Shown: piece by piece, positions 51,837 through 61,202 of the stretch
Layout: each line of letters opens with the position of its first letter
Numbering within the stretch: the stretch's first letter is position 1
Source: Ferdinandcohnia sp036962705
GTDB lineage: Bacteria > Bacillota > Bacilli > Bacillales > Bacillaceae_L
Direction: 5' to 3'
Assembly (NCBI RefSeq): GCF_036962705.1
Contig: NZ_JBALOQ010000008.1
Coordinates: forward strand, 72,443 to 136,442
DNA length: 64,000 bases
Notes under the pieces: generated by a model
Databases searched by the model: none
Seen by the model: only the letters and a program-made list of their open reading frames with translations
Told to the model about the DNA's origin: nothing
Position numbers and translations under genes: made by a program

Positions 51837-52796
51837 ATGAGAAAAATAATGTATGGAGCGTTAATCTTTGTGTTGATCGGAGTTTTAGGCGTAATTATTA
51901 CGTTGAATAACTCTGGAGTGGAGGCTTTTACCTTTAGTTCTGTAGATGTCAATGAAAAGCAAGAGGTTTCTTCTAAAGGGATTACAAATATCATCATTGA
52001 TTCACCATCTGTTGATGTCAATGTAATTCCTACAAAGAAAGATCTGATTGAGGTTGAGTTTTCAGGGAAAGTAGGTAAAAAGAGTAAGGCACTATATAAA
52101 CTCGATATTGACGAAGATGGTGAAACAGTAGAAATTACAATGGAAAAGAAAAACAAGCTCCAATTCATGATGTTTAATTTCACAAATGTAAGCCTTGATG
52201 TTGAAGTCCCAGAAAAAATGTATGATTCTCTTCAAATTATTGCATCTTCAGGTGATATAGCTGTAGAAGAAATTGATACGAAAGAAATGACGATAGAAAC
52301 CCAATCCGGTGATATTGAAATAATGAATAGTAGGATTAAAGAGAGCCTAAATCTCGAAGCATCAAGTGGTGATGTAAAGGTTAAAGATACAAATGGTAAT
52401 GTTATTGACATTCAGACTAGTAGCGGTGATATTACGGCAATAAATAATGAGGCAAAGGAAATTGAAATCCTTACAAGTAGTGGGGATATTGAGTCGAACA
52501 ATCAAGCATCTGAAAAAATGAACATCAACACAGCCTCTGGGGATATTACAATCGATGCAGAAGAAGTAACAGGTGATATTACATTGGAAGCAAGTAGCGG
52601 TGACATCGAAGTAAGCTTTGTACAAATACCTGATGCCTTGGCAGTTGATTTTAAAAGTAGTTCAGGCGATGGAAATGCTGCAATTGAGGGAATAAAGTTC
52701 ACCGAAAAATCAGATCACCGAATTCTGGGTGAAATCGGAGTAGGGGGATATCAGATTACTGTAAGAACAAGCTCTGGTGACTTTAAAATTAGATAA
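51837..52796 (+). CDS. DUF4097 surface beta-helix protein
   Basis: A 319-residue protein with an uncleaved N-terminal membrane anchor (about residues 5-25) and an outside domain. From residue 135 on, the motif SGD recurs about nine times (SSGDIAVEEI, QSGDIEIM, SSGDVKVK, SSGDITAI, SSGDIESN, ASGDITID, SSGDIEVS, SSGDGNAA, SSGDFKIR), each a turn of a beta-solenoid. The family is often called putative adhesin, but envelope-stress sensing is equally possible. It follows the DUF1700 gene by 3 bp with AAAAGGAG as ribosome site. Confidence 0.85.
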   Translation: MRKIMYGALIFVLIGVLGVIITLNNSGVEAFTFSSVDVNEKQEVSSKGITNIIIDSPSVDVNVIPTKKDLIEVEFSGKVGKKSKALYKLDIDEDGETVEITMEKKNKLQFMMFNFTNVSLDVEVPEKMYDSLQIIASSGDIAVEEIDTKEMTIETQSGDIEIMNSRIKESLNLEASSGDVKVKDTNGNVIDIQTSSGDITAINNEAKEIEILTSSGDIESNNQASEKMNINTASGDITIDAEEVTGDITLEASSGDIEVSFVQIPDALAVDFKSSSGDGNAAIEGIKFTEKSDHRILGEIGVGGYQITVRTSSGDFKIR

Positions 52797-52815
52797 TGAC
52801 AGCACAACATGTAGC

Positions 52816-52860
52816 GAAAAAAGGGTAAACATTACTGAGAGTAGTTGTTTACCCTTTTTC
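52816..52860 (+). terminator. Terminator of the DUF1700-DUF4097 operon
   Basis: AAAAAGGGTAAACA pairs with TGTTTACCCTTTTT across a 14-base loop, ending in a T run. Confidence 0.85.
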
Positions 52861-52947
52861 ATATTAATAAAATGATATACGTTTACATTTTAAAATAAAA
52901 GAGCCTATACTATTGGTAGTGATTGTATTATTTAGGAGGCTGGTTTC

Positions 52948-53973
52948 ATGACAAATAAGCTGAAAATCGGAATCGTAGGATCCGGAAGCATTGCGAATAC
53001 CCATATAAAAAGCATAATTGAAGTGCCAAGCGCTGAACTAGTTGCCGTCTACTCGCGGAATAAGGAAACTGTTCAAAAACTGGCAGATACATACAATTTA
53101 AAAGCTTACACAGACTACGAAGATTTTTTAAAAAATGCTGGAATCGATATGGTTGCCATCGTTACACCAAGTGGTACCCATGCTGAACTAGGAATTGCTG
53201 CTGCAAAGGCGGGCAAGCATGTAATTGTAGAAAAACCAATTGATATTACCATAGAAAGAACAAATCAACTCATTGAAGCTTGTAAACAGGCAAATGTCAC
53301 ATTAAGCTGTATTTTCCAGCATCGTTTCGATGAAGCCATTCAAGATATTAAAAAAGTATTGAACGAAGGCGAGTTTGGTCAATTAAACTTTGGAGCTGCT
53401 CGCACAACAATCTATCGCTCGCAGGAATATTATGATAGCGGTGCTTGGCGTGGTACATGGGAATTGGACGGTGGAGGTGCTTTAATCAACCAATCGATTC
53501 ATTATATTGATCTTCTTTTATATGTAATGGGTCCAGTTGAGGAGGTTTATGCCTATACTGCAACCCGTGCGCATGAACGCATCGAAGTTGAGGATATCGC
53601 AGTGGCGACTGTAAAATTTAAATCGGGTGCACTTGGCCTTATTGAGGGGAATACGACTGCTTATCCTGGATTTTCAACAACACTTGATATATTTGGTACA
53701 AACGGAAGTGTCATTATCGAAAACGACAATGTGAAGGAATGGAAATTTAAGAGTGGCTTAGAATACGGGAATGCAAAAGGACAAACTCATAACGATGTGG
53801 CATCGCCAAATGTAAAAAATAATCAATCCTTCGTACAACAATATACAGACGTCGTTCAAGCCATATTAGAAAATCGGACACCGCTTGTGACTGGTGAAGA
53901 AGCAAAAAAATCACTTGAATTAATATTGGCAATCTACCAATCGGCAAGAGAAGGAAGACCAGTAAAACTATAA
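52948..53973 (+). CDS. Gfo/Idh/MocA-family oxidoreductase
   Basis: A 341-residue NAD(P)-dependent sugar or inositol dehydrogenase. Seen: the Rossmann motif GIVGSGSIANTHIKSI at residues 8-23, VTPSGTHAELGIAAAKAGKHVIVEKPID (with the EKP motif holding a catalytic Lys) and HRFDEAIQDIKKVL in the substrate domain. GELDGGGALINQSIHYIDLLLY-type helix carries the expected His. GGAGGCTGG lies ahead of the ATG. It precedes the uronate TRAP/uxaC cluster but is separated by a terminator and an opposite-strand gene; a role in uronate or other sugar-acid oxidation is only suggested. Confidence 0.87.
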   Translation: MTNKLKIGIVGSGSIANTHIKSIIEVPSAELVAVYSRNKETVQKLADTYNLKAYTDYEDFLKNAGIDMVAIVTPSGTHAELGIAAAKAGKHVIVEKPIDITIERTNQLIEACKQANVTLSCIFQHRFDEAIQDIKKVLNEGEFGQLNFGAARTTIYRSQEYYDSGAWRGTWELDGGGALINQSIHYIDLLLYVMGPVEEVYAYTATRAHERIEVEDIAVATVKFKSGALGLIEGNTTAYPGFSTTLDIFGTNGSVIIENDNVKEWKFKSGLEYGNAKGQTHNDVASPNVKNNQSFVQQYTDVVQAILENRTPLVTGEEAKKSLELILAIYQSAREGRPVKL

Positions 53974-54001
53974 CGAGTGCAAAGTAGTGTCTCAGATAAA
54001 A

Positions 54002-54042
54002 AGCAGCCCTGTCTCAGAATGAAACTGAGGCAGGGCTGTTTT
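54002..54042. terminator. Bidirectional terminator between the oxidoreductase and a membrane protein
   Basis: A 16-bp stem pairing AGCAGCCCTG and CTCAG with CTGAG and CAGGGCTG (G-U pairs included), seven-base loop, T run on the plus strand and A run on the other side; it separates convergent genes. Confidence 0.88.
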
Positions 54043-55388
54043 CATAATAAGCACAGTGCCATAACCGTACCTACTCCACTAAATAAAAAGGCGAAGCCCA
54101 TATTCCATAAAGACACCTTATATGAATTAACATGCAATAAATCTCCAGTAATTGAAACGGAAACATTAAATGGCCCGGCAATCGTTGTTGATAAAGCCGA
54201 TGTAATTAGAACTAAGCTCAAAGATAATGGATTCACAATCTGCAAAATAGGTTCGATTATCGCAGTTAATATACTTAACGTAACCAATGGATGAAACCCG
54301 GTAAGTGCAAGGGCAAGGAATAGGATCTGAATAAATATAAATAAGAATACCGGATAGTGACTTAAGTTTGTAAAAGGCTCCTGCAGGTAATCTATAAAAC
54401 TCGAATCCCCTAAATTACTTGTGAAGAATCCAACCCCTAAAAAGAGAACCATATTACTTTTTAATCCAATCGTACGCGTTTTCCATAATGGAACAGCGTA
54501 TGTCACATAGGATTTTAAACGTTTAATTAAAATCGCCCAAATAAACGAAAATGGGACAATTACAATTGCAATCGTTTGTAGAAATCCAATATGTAAAAGT
54601 TGATTCACACCCACAATCACAATCATAAACAAAATTAAGTAGATAACTAGAGAAAAGACCTTTTGTTTCATAAGGTGTTTGGTGCTTGCAGAGGACATGG
54701 TTCCGCCTTCTTCAGCAAAATCATTTTTCTTATATGAAAAATGACCGATTAACCAATTTAATAAAAGTAAGATCATGGTAAATAGAATTAACCACGGTAA
54801 AATATGAAGGTATGGAATATGTGTATACTCAATTGTTAAAATCACCAGTAATTCCATAGGGGAAATCACAATGCCAAATACATATCCTCTAAGCATCGCT
54901 TGGGCGATAAATTTATTTCTTAGTTTTTCACCAAACTGCAACACATTTTTTTCAATAACAGCCTTTACAAGAGGAAGAGTTGCAAGATTTAGAAACCCAC
55001 CTAATAAAAACGTTACAATGGATGTCCGTCCATATAATTGTCCAAGATGCTGGATACGGACCTTTAATAGTTTACTAACCTGTTGGTCATAACGACCGAC
55101 AATGATAATGGAATTAATAAAAGGAAGTACATAAAAGATAGCTAAAAGCGGAATCATCGATGTCATATACAAGGGAAGTTCAGCTACACCTCTTCCTTCC
55201 AAGAAAAATACAAGGGCACCAATTCCGACAAAAATAACACTGATAGAGCTAAATAGCTTGGATGTTCCTTTGATGGATACAAGCCATGCAACCATCGCTA
55301 AAACCCCAATAAAATAGGAAAGCCATTCAACGTTAATGATTAGATTAATAAAGTAAGATATAAATAATAAGCCATATAAATAGAACAT
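54042..55388 (-). CDS. Unassigned multi-spanning membrane protein, ion-transporter-like
   Basis: A 448-residue, very hydrophobic protein with about 12 membrane segments in two halves. Each half ends in a Gly/Pro/Ser-rich segment (GYVFGIVISPMELLVIL and ITSALSTTIAGPFNVSVSITGDLL), as in re-entrant loops of the ion-transporter superfamily. TGFHPLVTLSIL also recalls anion or organic-acid carriers of that type. I could not place it in a named family. It lies between the oxidoreductase and the TRAP genes, but on the opposite strand, so any link to uronates is unproven. Confidence 0.6.
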   Translation of the reverse strand: MFYLYGLLFISYFINLIINVEWLSYFIGVLAMVAWLVSIKGTSKLFSSISVIFVGIGALVFFLEGRGVAELPLYMTSMIPLLAIFYVLPFINSIIIVGRYDQQVSKLLKVRIQHLGQLYGRTSIVTFLLGGFLNLATLPLVKAVIEKNVLQFGEKLRNKFIAQAMLRGYVFGIVISPMELLVILTIEYTHIPYLHILPWLILFTMILLLLNWLIGHFSYKKNDFAEEGGTMSSASTKHLMKQKVFSLVIYLILFMIVIVGVNQLLHIGFLQTIAIVIVPFSFIWAILIKRLKSYVTYAVPLWKTRTIGLKSNMVLFLGVGFFTSNLGDSSFIDYLQEPFTNLSHYPVFLFIFIQILFLALALTGFHPLVTLSILTAIIEPILQIVNPLSLSLVLITSALSTTIAGPFNVSVSITGDLLHVNSYKVSLWNMGFAFLFSGVGTVMALCLL

Positions 55389-55577
55389 GTGACCTCTCCT
55401 ACGTGTCTTTACGTTTTCATTGAATATTCACATTATAGCAGTACAAGAAATAATTGTGTACGAAATTAAAATTCCCCATCATTACTAATATTCATAAACC
55501 CCCATATTCATAATGCTCTTTTTCCCTTACCTAAAAAAAACACAAATTTCTCTAAAAAAATACCATTTCAATAATAT

Positions 55578-55600
55578 TCTCAAAACAGTAATATTTGAGA
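55578..55600 (+). promoter_or_regulatory. Inverted repeat ahead of the TRAP operon
   Basis: TCTCAAA and TTTGAGA face each other across nine bases, 39 bp before dctQ-like start. It directly precedes a CRE site and could be the target of a local regulator such as the YesN-like protein. Confidence 0.5.
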
Positions 55601-55602
55601 TG

Positions 55603-55616
55603 AGAAAACGCTTTCT
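55603..55616 (+). promoter_or_regulatory. CRE-like catabolite repression site of the TRAP operon
   Basis: AGAAAACGCTTTCT differs from the palindromic CcpA site TGAAAGCGCTTTCA in three positions, two of them terminal. At 22 bp before the start codon it could block transcription when glucose is present. Confidence 0.6.
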
Positions 55617-55638
55617 TTAGAAAAAGGGGGGAAAACAT

Positions 55639-56136
55639 ATGAATCTGTTAAAGAAAATATATTCATTAATTGACAACGTTTTCGAAAAATTAACGCTTAT
55701 TTCTCTGGTGTCACTTGTAGTTATTGTTACGATGCAAGTTGGTACTAGATACTTCTTTAACTTCGTATTTTTTTGGTCGGAAGAAATTACTCTATTATTA
55801 TTAGGCTGGTTTGCCTTTATGGGGATTGCGATTGGTTTTCGCGAATACGTTCATTTAGGTATTGATTCCTTCACTAATCTCTTTCCAAAAGGGTTTAACA
55901 AAGTATTAGATATTATTATTAATCTAAGTGTTTTTGCCTTTGGAATTTATCTTGTTGTTCAAGGATGGCAGTTTACGGTTCTGATGATGGACTCAACTCT
56001 TCCAGCAACAAAACTTCCAAGTAGTGCTACGTATCTGACCATGCCAGTTACAGGAGTCATGATATGTTTATACTCACTACTACATCTATTCAATGTAGAT
56101 ACAGCAAGATATCAAGAACTGGAGGAGGGGATGTAG
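55639..56136 (+). CDS. TRAP transporter small membrane subunit (DctQ-like)
   Basis: A 165-residue membrane protein with four segments. Seen: the family pattern VIVTMQVGTRYFFNFVFFWSEEITLLLLGWFAFMGIAIGFREYVHLGID across segments 2 and 3, which includes the conserved WxEE/E and R residues. It pairs with the large DctM-like subunit to import an organic acid with Na+ or H+. GGGGGGAAAA lies ahead of the ATG. Placed between a CRE site and uronate genes, its ligand is probably a uronate. Confidence 0.9.
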   Translation: MNLLKKIYSLIDNVFEKLTLISLVSLVVIVTMQVGTRYFFNFVFFWSEEITLLLLGWFAFMGIAIGFREYVHLGIDSFTNLFPKGFNKVLDIIINLSVFAFGIYLVVQGWQFTVLMMDSTLPATKLPSSATYLTMPVTGVMICLYSLLHLFNVDTARYQELEEGM

Positions 56137-57432
56137 GTGGCAAGCACCACGATTGCAATTACTATTTTAGTGTCGAGTTTCGTACTGTTGATCTTGTTTA
56201 GATTTCCAATCGCACTCACACTCGTTATTTCATCATTACTAACAGTACTTTATTTAGATATACCTCTACCGGTTATTGGACAACAAATGGTGCAAGGGAT
56301 TAATTCCTTCTCCTTACTGGCAATTCCATTTTTTATCTTAACAGGACAAATAATGAGTGCCGGAGGATTAGCTAATAGGATTGTTAACTTTGCAAAATTA
56401 TTGGTTGGTAGAATTCGAGGAGGTCTTGCGATGGTAGATAGCGTAGCCTCACTCTTCTTCGGAAATATTTCTGGTTCTGCTGTAGCAGACGTTTCATCAG
56501 TAGGGTCTGTTATGATTCCGATGATGAAAAAGAATGGGTATGAAGCTGATTATGCAGTAGGTGTTACCATTGCTTCTGCTATCCAAGGGGTAGTCGTTCC
56601 ACCGAGTCATAACTTAGTATTATACTCATTAGCAGCAGGAGGCGTTTCCATTGCTAGCTTATTTATGGCTGGAATTGTCCCAGGAATTATGATGCTAACT
56701 GCACTATGTATTACAGGTTATATCATTGCAGTAAAGCGTGGATATAAAAAAGCAGAACCAATCCCTAGAAATCAAATCGGTGGTACTATTCTTCACGGGA
56801 TTCTTTCTTTAAGCCCAGCAGTCATTATTTTAGGCGGAATCTTGAGTGGTATTTTCACTGCAACAGAATCAGGAGCATTAGCTTGTCTATATTCCTTTAT
56901 TTTAGCTTTCGTTGTATATAGAGATGCACCATTCTCAAGTATTTGGCCAATTTTAAAAAGAACTTTGAAAACCGTTTCAATGGTTTTCTTCCTAATCGCT
57001 GCTTCAGCGGCATTTGGTTGGCTGTTAGCTTTCCTAAAAATACCGGCTGCGGTAACAGATTTATTACTAGGTATCTCAGATAATCCACTTATCATTCTAT
57101 TAATCATTAACATTATCTTACTTTTACTTGGTGCACCAATGGATATGGCACCGATGATTCTAATCATGACACCAATTCTTTTACCTGTTGTAACTAGCTT
57201 CGGAATGGATCCTGTACACTTCGGGATTGTACTCATTTTAAATGCAGGTATTGGATTATTAACGCCACCTGTTGGAACTGTTTTATTCGTGGGTAGTGCG
57301 ATTGGAAAAATATCGATTGCCCAAGCTACAAAAGGAATGATGCCATTCTTCTATGCATTACTAATTGTTCTATTAATTATCACTTATGTTCCTGGGGTTG
57401 TAATGTGGCTTCCAAATCTATTAGCCAGCTAA
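56137..57432 (+). CDS. TRAP transporter large membrane subunit (DctM-like)
   Basis: A 431-residue, 12-segment transport channel of the TRAP system. Seen: GGLANRIVNFAKLLVGRIRGGLAMVDSVASLFFGNISGSAVADVSSVGSVMIPMM, the DctM signature, and PMDMAPMILIMTPILLPVVTSFGMDPVHFGIVLILNAGIGLLTPPVGTVLFVG in the second half. Translation begins at GTG 56137, directly after the DctQ-like stop, six bases from GGAGGAGGGG. This shows tight coupling of the two membrane parts. Confidence 0.93.
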   Translation: MASTTIAITILVSSFVLLILFRFPIALTLVISSLLTVLYLDIPLPVIGQQMVQGINSFSLLAIPFFILTGQIMSAGGLANRIVNFAKLLVGRIRGGLAMVDSVASLFFGNISGSAVADVSSVGSVMIPMMKKNGYEADYAVGVTIASAIQGVVVPPSHNLVLYSLAAGGVSIASLFMAGIVPGIMMLTALCITGYIIAVKRGYKKAEPIPRNQIGGTILHGILSLSPAVIILGGILSGIFTATESGALACLYSFILAFVVYRDAPFSSIWPILKRTLKTVSMVFFLIAASAAFGWLLAFLKIPAAVTDLLLGISDNPLIILLIINIILLLLGAPMDMAPMILIMTPILLPVVTSFGMDPVHFGIVLILNAGIGLLTPPVGTVLFVGSAIGKISIAQATKGMMPFFYALLIVLLIITYVPGVVMWLPNLLAS

Positions 57433-57487
57433 CCTTGAATTAGGTGTAATTATAAAAATCAAACATACTTTTAGGGGGAATAACAGA

Positions 57488-58510
57488 ATGAAAAGCAAAA
57501 AGTTTTTAGGTATTATCGCAACTACGCTTCTAGCTACATCTGTTCTTGCAGCATGTGGCGGACAAGATAAAGCTGGATCATCTGATGATGGTTCTAAAAA
57601 AGAAGAAGCTAAGCTTACATTACGCTTAGCGGATAACCACCCAGTAGATTACCCAACAGTAATTGGGGACCAAAAATTTGCTGATTTAGTAAGTGAAAGA
57701 ACAGACGGTAGAATTACAATTGAAGTATTTCCATCCGGACAGCTTGGAGATGAAAAATCAGTACTTGAGCAAGTTCAACTAGGTGCGATTGACTTTGCTA
57801 GAACAAATGCAAGTCCATTAGCAGAATTTAATGCTGAATTAGCTGTATTCTCAGTTCCTTACTTATTCGATAATGATGATCATTTATGGAGCTTCTTGAA
57901 TAGTGAAACTGGAACATCTTTATTAGATGGTTTACAAGAAGCAAAAATGCAAGGTCTTGCTTACTATGATTCAGGTTCTCGTAACTACTATTCATCTAAG
58001 CCTTTAACAAGTGTTGAAGACTTAAAAGGATTAAAAATCCGTGTTCAACAAAGTGAAATGAACATCAAATTATTAGATGCATTAGGCGCAAGTGCAACTC
58101 CAATGCCATATGGAGAAGTATTCTCTGCATTACAAACAGGAATCATCGATGGTGCTGAAAACAATTTACCAAGCTTTGACTCATCAAACCATTTCCAAGA
58201 AGCAAAACATATTATTATGGATGGACATCAACGTATTCCAGAAATTTTGTTAATGAGTAAAGTAGGTTGGGACAAGCTTTCTGATAAAGATAAAGAAATC
58301 ATCAAACAAGCTGCTATTGACTCTGTTGAAACACAAAGACAAGCATGGGCTGATTACGAGAAAAAATCTTTACAAAAAATTACAGATGCAGGTGTAACAA
58401 TCACAGAAGTTAAAGATCTAGCTCCTTGGCAAGAAGCTGTTAAACCTGTAAAAGATGAGTTTGCAAAATCTTACCCAGATCTTATTAAAGCAGTAGAAGA
58501 AGCAAAATAA
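57488..58510 (+). CDS. TRAP transporter solute-binding lipoprotein (DctP-like)
   Basis: A 340-residue receptor with a lipoprotein signal (lipobox LAAC, Cys23). Seen: LRLADNHPVDYPTVIGDQKFADLVSERTDGRITIEVFPSGQLGDEKSVLEQVQLGAIDF, then the conserved Arg region DLKGLKIRVQQSEMNIKLLDALGASATPMPYGEVFSALQTGIIDGAENN, whose Arg normally binds a substrate carboxylate. This supports an acidic ligand, probably glucuronate or galacturonate given uxaC downstream. The receptor gene is last, followed by a strong terminator. Confidence 0.92.
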   Translation: MKSKKFLGIIATTLLATSVLAACGGQDKAGSSDDGSKKEEAKLTLRLADNHPVDYPTVIGDQKFADLVSERTDGRITIEVFPSGQLGDEKSVLEQVQLGAIDFARTNASPLAEFNAELAVFSVPYLFDNDDHLWSFLNSETGTSLLDGLQEAKMQGLAYYDSGSRNYYSSKPLTSVEDLKGLKIRVQQSEMNIKLLDALGASATPMPYGEVFSALQTGIIDGAENNLPSFDSSNHFQEAKHIIMDGHQRIPEILLMSKVGWDKLSDKDKEIIKQAAIDSVETQRQAWADYEKKSLQKITDAGVTITEVKDLAPWQEAVKPVKDEFAKSYPDLIKAVEEAK

Positions 58511-58533
58511 TTCGATTATTAATATGAAAAACA

Positions 58534-58576
58534 GCCTACCTAGTAGTATCCTCTATTTACTAGGTAGGCGTTTTTC
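58534..58576 (+). terminator. Terminator of the TRAP operon
   Basis: A perfect 12-bp stem (GCCTACCTAGTA with TACTAGGTAGGC), 12-base loop and a TTTTT run. Confidence 0.88.
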
Positions 58577-58623
58577 ATTATGATGAAAGATAAGAGGACA
58601 TCTGGACTTACGGAAAGGACAAA

Positions 58624-60480
58624 ATGAGAATGCTAGGAACTAAAATTGCAGGATTTATTGAACGTTACATTTTATTAAAAAATAGATCAATTATGGCGAA
58701 GCTTTTTGTCTTTTCTAGTATTCTGGTGGTTTTTCCAGTTCTAGCCGTCGGTTTAATTTCCTATAGGACTTCATCCATTCAATTGGAGGAAGAGTTCAAG
58801 CAATCAAGTAGTCAAATTATGGAGCAAGTAGAGACGCATATCGAATATTATGAACAGGATTTTGAAATTACGAGTTTAAAAATTATTAACTCACCAGATT
58901 TTAAACCCTTATTAAGAACGGATTATAGGATATTTGATCAAGAAGTTACTGAACCAGCTAGAAATGTCTTAAAAAACGCAGCATATTCACGACCTGACAT
59001 TTCAAACATAACGGCCATACTCGATAATGGGCTTGTAATTGACACCCTAGGGGAGCGTAATTATTACCCGGCAACTAAAATAGAAGATGAATATTGGTTT
59101 TCATCTTTACCTAATACTGGGATGGTCATGTTAGTAAGTAGGATGTTAAAAATAAAGGACAAAGAGGAACCTGTCATTTCGCTTGTAAGGCGACTCTACA
59201 ATCCACATACATTAAAGCCTATAGGTATTCTTGTAATCGATATTAATTTCAAGAGAATTAGAGAAATTTCGAGTATGGTCACATTAAGTGAAAATGGGAA
59301 TTTTTTTATCCTAGATAATAAAGGGCACTATGTGTATCATCCTGATTCTCAAAAACTTGGAACAAGGGTCGAATACATGCAGCTATTAAAACTAGGTGAG
59401 CAAGAAAGTGGATCATTAATTATTGAGAACGACCAAAAGGTATTCGTTTCCTATTCCCTATCTTCAAACATAGGATGGAGATTTTTTACAGCTGTTCCAT
59501 ACCAGGATTTAAGGGGTCCTATTAAACAAATACGAACTGTTATTACATGGACAATCGTTATTTCACTTATTTTCGCTTATCTTTGGGGTACAGTTTTTAC
59601 ACGTAGAATCGTACGCCCTATAAGAAGACTGAAGCGTTATATGAAAGAGGTTGAAGTAGGAAACTTAAGCGGAAGAGTAAAAGTAGAATCTAGTGATGAA
59701 ATTGGTCAATTAACACATGGGTTTAATAATACAGTTGAAAGACTTTCTAATCTGTTGGAGGAAGTCTATGTATCGAAGTTAAAAGAAGCAGAGCTGTCAC
59801 TTAATAAAAAGGAGACCGAATTAAAGGTTCTTCAGTCGCAAATTAATCCGCATTTTTTGCATAATTCTTTAGAAACGATAAGAGGGATGGCCCTTGAAGA
59901 GGGAAAAGCAGAGATTGCAAGTATTTCCTACTCACTAGGAAAATTGCTACGATATAATTTAAGGAATAATTCGCCAATTGTAAGCTTTGGAGAAGAAATA
60001 AAAGTTGCAGAGCTGTATTTGCAGATCCAAAAGTATCGTTTTGAGGAACGATTTACTTATTCATTTGATATTCCTGATGGGGTAAGTGATCAGAAGGTTG
60101 TGAAATTCTCGCTACAACCAATCCTTGAAAATTGCTTTGTCCATGCTTATGGAACGAATTGTGGAAATATCCATATTACAATAAAGGTAGAATTATCCTC
60201 TGAAGCAAGCTTTATCATTCGAATAATCGATAATGGAAAAGGGATGGACGAGAAAGTTTTAGAAGAATTAAATCGAAAATTAGCACAGAGCTCGATCATC
60301 TTAGACGGACAGCATATAGGGATCATGAATGTCCATCAAAGAATACGATATCTGTTTGGTGAACATTTTGGAGTGTCAATCGTCAGTCAAAAAAGGATAG
60401 GTACAGAAGTAAATATCACATTACCTCTCATTGAAAATAAGGATGTGGAGTCAAATGAAAACGATTTTACTAGTGGATGA
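58624..60480 (+). CDS. YesM-like sensor histidine kinase
   Basis: A 618-residue kinase. Order: membrane segment near residues 28-47, an outside sensing domain of about 250 residues resembling a double-Cache fold, a second membrane segment near 308-326, a HAMP linker (about 327-380), the His_kinase box SQINPHFLHNSLETIRGMA with the phospho-acceptor His, and a C-terminal ATPase (LQPILENCFVHAYG, DNGKGMDE, GIGIMNVHQRIRYLFG-like). Relatives control pectin and other polysaccharide use. Sitting between the TRAP operon and uxaC, it probably senses an external uronate. Confidence 0.9.
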   Translation: MRMLGTKIAGFIERYILLKNRSIMAKLFVFSSILVVFPVLAVGLISYRTSSIQLEEEFKQSSSQIMEQVETHIEYYEQDFEITSLKIINSPDFKPLLRTDYRIFDQEVTEPARNVLKNAAYSRPDISNITAILDNGLVIDTLGERNYYPATKIEDEYWFSSLPNTGMVMLVSRMLKIKDKEEPVISLVRRLYNPHTLKPIGILVIDINFKRIREISSMVTLSENGNFFILDNKGHYVYHPDSQKLGTRVEYMQLLKLGEQESGSLIIENDQKVFVSYSLSSNIGWRFFTAVPYQDLRGPIKQIRTVITWTIVISLIFAYLWGTVFTRRIVRPIRRLKRYMKEVEVGNLSGRVKVESSDEIGQLTHGFNNTVERLSNLLEEVYVSKLKEAELSLNKKETELKVLQSQINPHFLHNSLETIRGMALEEGKAEIASISYSLGKLLRYNLRNNSPIVSFGEEIKVAELYLQIQKYRFEERFTYSFDIPDGVSDQKVVKFSLQPILENCFVHAYGTNCGNIHITIKVELSSEASFIIRIIDNGKGMDEKVLEELNRKLAQSSIILDGQHIGIMNVHQRIRYLFGEHFGVSIVSQKRIGTEVNITLPLIENKDVESNENDFTSG

Positions 60481-61198
60481 TGAGAGATGGGTACGAAAGG
60501 CATTAATTTGGACGATAAAGCAATTAAATCTACCATTACAAGTCGTTCATGAATGTGGCAATGGCCTTGAAGCGCTAGATTGGGTAAAAGAAAATGAGGT
60601 AGATTTAATCATAACCGATATTCGTATGCCGGTTATGGACGGTATCCAATTAGTGAAAGAACTAGGAAGCTTAGATAAAACAGTGGACGTTGTCGTCATT
60701 AGCGTCCATGATGAATTTCAATTTGTCCAGCAAGCCCTAAGGAGTGGGGTATTTGATTATCTATTGAAGCCAATCGATGAAGAAGAATTAAGAGCCTGCC
60801 TAGTAAAATGGTTGGAAAAAAGCACAACCATTGTAAATAAAGAAAACGATGTGTCTGAAGAAATTCTTCCAGCCACTTCAATTGAAAAGGTACTAGAGTA
60901 TATTTCAAAAACACCTTTAAACCAACTGAACTTAAAGGATGCCGCAAGTCATATTCACATGAATCCAAGTTATCTAAGTCAATTGTTCAAGCAACAATTG
61001 AACAAGAAATTTGTTGATTACGTGACCGAAATTAAAATACAAGAGGGTAAAAAACTATTGGCTAACACAACCTTAAGAATGTCGGAAATTGCAGATAGAC
61101 TTGGGTATGCCGATGTGGCTTACTTCAGCAATAACTTCAAGAGAATGACGGGACTTTCTCCCTCAGATTACCGGAAATCAACCATTATGAATAAATAA
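60455..61198 (+). CDS. YesN-like response regulator with AraC-type DNA-binding domain
   Basis: A 247-residue regulator. Receiver domain at residues 1-120 with DDE pocket and phospho-acceptor Asp55 in LIITDIRMP. AraC-type double helix-turn-helix at the C terminus (AASHIHMNPSYLSQLFKQQLNKKFVDYVTEIKIQEGKKLL and EIADRLGYADVAYFSNNFKRMTGLSPSDYR). The start at 60455, 26 bp inside the kinase gene, gives the receiver its proper beginning (MKTILLVDDE) after a GTGGAG box. It most probably activates the TRAP operon upstream. Confidence 0.9.
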   Translation: MKTILLVDDERWVRKALIWTIKQLNLPLQVVHECGNGLEALDWVKENEVDLIITDIRMPVMDGIQLVKELGSLDKTVDVVVISVHDEFQFVQQALRSGVFDYLLKPIDEEELRACLVKWLEKSTTIVNKENDVSEEILPATSIEKVLEYISKTPLNQLNLKDAASHIHMNPSYLSQLFKQQLNKKFVDYVTEIKIQEGKKLLANTTLRMSEIADRLGYADVAYFSNNFKRMTGLSPSDYRKSTIMNK

Positions 61199-61202
61199 AA
61201 AG

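Noticed and set aside
52870..52895. A CRE-like sequence ahead of the Gfo/Idh gene
   Set aside because: On either strand it misses at least one core position of the CcpA consensus or needs an added base.
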